Assembly (NCBI RefSeq): GCF_036588685.1
Contig: NC_086374.1
Coordinates: 37,936,886-38,000,885, forward strand
Reading direction: 5' to 3'
DNA: 64,000 bases
From: Mytilus trossulus
Lineage: Eukaryota; Mollusca; Bivalvia; Mytilida; Mytilidae
This document shows positions 61,789 to 64,000 of this stretch, piece by piece (positions within the stretch are counted from its first letter, which is position 1; each line of letters opens with the position of its first letter). A program made the position numbers and the translations under genes. A model generated the notes under the pieces. That model did not search any database, was not told the DNA's origin, and worked only from the letters and a program-made list of their open reading frames with translations.

Positions 61789-63749
61789 TATACGACCGCA
61801 AATTTTGAAAAAATTTTCGTCGTATATTGCTATCACGTTGGCGTCGTCGTCTGCGTCGTCGTCGTCGTTGTCGTCCGAATACTTTTAGTTTTCGCACTCT
61901 AACTTTAGTAAAAGTGAATAGAAATCTATGAAATATTAACACAAGGTTTATGACCATAAAAGGAAGGTCGGTATTGATTTTGGGAGTTTTGGTCCCATTA
62001 TTTTAGGAATTAGGGGCCAAAAAGGGCCCAAATAAGCATTTTCTTGGTTTTCGCACTATAACTTTAGTTTAAGTTTATAGAAATCTATGAAATTTTGACA
62101 CAAGGTTGATGACCACAAAAGAAAGGTTGGGATTGATTTTGGGAGTTTTGGTTTCAATAGTTTAGGAATTAGGGGCCAAAAAAGGGCACAAATAAGCATT
62201 ATTCTTTGTTTTCGCACAATAACTTTAGTTTAAGTAAATAGAAATCAATGAAATTTAAACATAATGTTTCTGACCACAAAAGGAAGATTGGTATTGATTT
62301 TGGGAGTTTAGGTCCCAACAGTTTAGAAATTAGGGGCCAAAAAGGGACCCAAATGAGCATTTTTCTTGGTTTTCGCACCATAACGTTAGTATAAGTAAAT
62401 AGAAATCTATGAAATTTAAACACAAGGTTAATGACCATAAAAGGAAGGTTGGTATTGATTTTGGGAGTTTTGGTCCCAACAGTTTAGGAAAAAGGGGCCC
62501 AAAGGGTCCAAAATTAAACTTTGTTTGATTTCATCAAAATTGAATAATTGGGGTTCTTTGATATGCCGAATCTAACTGTGTATGTAGATTCTTAACTTTT
62601 GGTCATGTTTTCAAATTGGTCTACATTAAGGTCCAAAGGGTCCAAAATTAAACTAAGTTTGATTTTGACAAAAAATTAATCGGTTGGGTTCTTTGATATG
62701 TTGAATCTAAAAATGTACTTAGATTCTTGATTATTGGCCCAGTTTTCAAGTTGGTCCAAATCTGGGTCCAAAATTAAACTTTTTTGATTTCATCAAAAAT
62801 TGAATAAATGGGGTTCTTTGATATGCCAAATCTAACTGTGTATGTAGATTCTTCATTTTTGGTCCCGTTTTCAAATTGGCCTACATTAAGGTCCAAAGGG
62901 TCCAAAATTAAACTAAGTTTGATTTTAACAAAAATTAAATTCTTGGGCCTCTTTGATATGCTGAATCTAAACATGTACTTAGATTTTTGATTATGGGCCC
63001 AGTTTTCAAGTTGGTCCAAATCAGGATCTAAAATTATTATATTAAGTATTGTGCAATAGCAAGTCTTTTCAATTGCACAGTATTGTGCAATGGCAAGAAA
63101 TATCTTATTTCACAATATTGTGAAATAGCATTTTTTTTTTTAATTAGAGTTATCTTTCTTTGTCCAAAATAGTAAGCAAGAAATATTTATTGCAAGAATT
63201 CTTTTTAATTGGAGTTATCTTTCTTTGTCCAGAATCAACTTAAATCTTTGTTATATACAATATACAATGTATATTCACTTTTTACTACCAACTGGTAAAT
63301 TTAAATAATCTTTACCATTTAGTGTTAACAAGCAGTTTTTTTACATCTTAATATTTTATGATGTATTTAAATGAGTAGTTATTGTTGCAAACTCCATTAG
63401 AATATTTTAATTGAGATTAGTTTTGGAATAAGGGAAAGGGGGATGTGATTAAAATATTGGGTTCAATTTTTCTCTTTTGAAATTTCATAAATAAAAAGAA
63501 AATTTCTTCAAACATTTTTTGAGAGGATTAATATTGAACAGCATAGTGACTTGCACAAGAGAAATCAAAAAAATTAAGTTCATTAGAACACATTCATTCT
63601 GTGTCAGAAACCTATGCTGTGTCAACTATTTAATCACAATCCAAATTTAGAGCTGAATCCAGCTTGAGTGTTGTGTCCATACTTGCCCCAACCGTTCAGG
63701 GTTCAACCTCTGCGGTCGTATAAAGCTACGCCCTGCGAAGCATCTGGTT
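61789..63749 (+). mobile_element. 2-kb 'tacgaccgca' element, copy C
   Basis: It has the same boundaries ('tatacgaccgcaaatttt', 'ccctgcgaagcatctggtt') and nearly the same sequence and length as copy B (1961 versus 1960 bp). The flanks differ from those of B, so these are separate insertions rather than one segmental duplication. Confidence 0.9.
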
Positions 63750-63856
63750 CATTCTTCATATGAAAACTATCAAAAGATACCCCCCCCCTTTCCAAAAACA
63801 TAATTAAATAGAAACAGGGCCGTCTTTCCCCTCAGAGCTATTCAGCTCTTTGATTT

Positions 63857-64000
63857 AATTTCAGATTTTAAGTTTTAGATTTAGGGGGCTTTATTCATAA
63901 AAAAGGGGAGATTTTCAACACTTCGGACAATAACTCAAAAAGGCTTTCTCCAATGTCCATGAAACTTTGGTGAATTGTTTATATCTATTGATGTAAGCTC
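63857..64000 (+). repeat. Resumption of the about 161-bp tandem array
   Basis: 'atttcagattttaagtttta' and 'cacttcggacaataactc' continue the unit interrupted at 57838. The array runs off the window end. Confidence 0.8.

Larger units (their letters stand above)
57839..63831. mobile_element. About 6-kb compound insertion with 13-bp inverted ends
   Basis: 'ggggaaagacggc' (57839-57851) and its exact inverse 'gccgtctttcccc' (63819-63831) bracket the block that splits one unit of the tandem array. Inside are copies B and C of the 2-kb element in the same orientation and a 'ggcaaca' repeat. No transposase was recognised. Confidence 0.55.

Overview
This is AT-rich, intron-rich animal DNA. Genes are sparse, exons are split by canonical GT-AG introns, and most intergenic sequence is short inverted-repeat elements, tandem arrays and interspersed repeats. 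Many of the repeats resemble families I associate with marine mussels (Mytilus): the 'gtcaaactcataaatc' repeat, the 'ccaatgagacaac' SINE-like repeat, and the 'tacgaccgca' and 'cagtggcggatccag' elements. A bivalve, probably a mytilid, is therefore an inference from repeat content and protein flavour; no search was run.

Layout. 1-9.9 kb: two intronless paralogous class A GPCR genes on the minus strand (2021-3247 and 5217-6332) among MITEs and tandem repeats. 9.95-21.1 kb: the C-terminal, membrane-domain half of a white-like ABCG half-transporter on the plus strand, in nine consecutive exons plus one duplicated alternative exon; the ATPase-domain exons are not in the window. 21.1-24.9 kb: 3' flank, a fold-back element and unexplained AT-rich DNA. 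24.9-34.2 kb: two tandem paralogous secreted or surface leucine-rich-repeat (LRR) genes on the minus strand, separated by a 31-bp satellite of about 30 copies. 35.8-36.8 kb: a 5'-truncated non-LTR retrotransposon with an exact 28-bp target-site duplication. 39.0-42.9 kb: a complete five-exon uracil-DNA glycosylase gene (minus strand, 331 aa). 43.8-47.0 kb: a near-perfect palindromic element with a 10-bp target-site duplication, a MITE and a 2-kb non-coding repeat. 49.0-54.1 kb: a complete seven-coding-exon short-chain dehydrogenase (plus strand, 427 aa) with an unusual charged C-terminal tail. 57.0-64.0 kb: an approximately 161-bp tandem array split by a 6-kb block that carries two more copies of the 2-kb element.

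The genes do not form one pathway. The most striking observation is in the ABCG gene. The 138-bp exon for the first transmembrane hairpin (11492-11629) is followed after only 22 bp by a second in-frame 138-bp exon of the same phase (11652-11789). It encodes a diverged version of the same 46-residue segment. A 22-bp intron is too short to splice, so the pair looks like mutually exclusive exons enforced by spacing. A remnant of a third copy lies just downstream.
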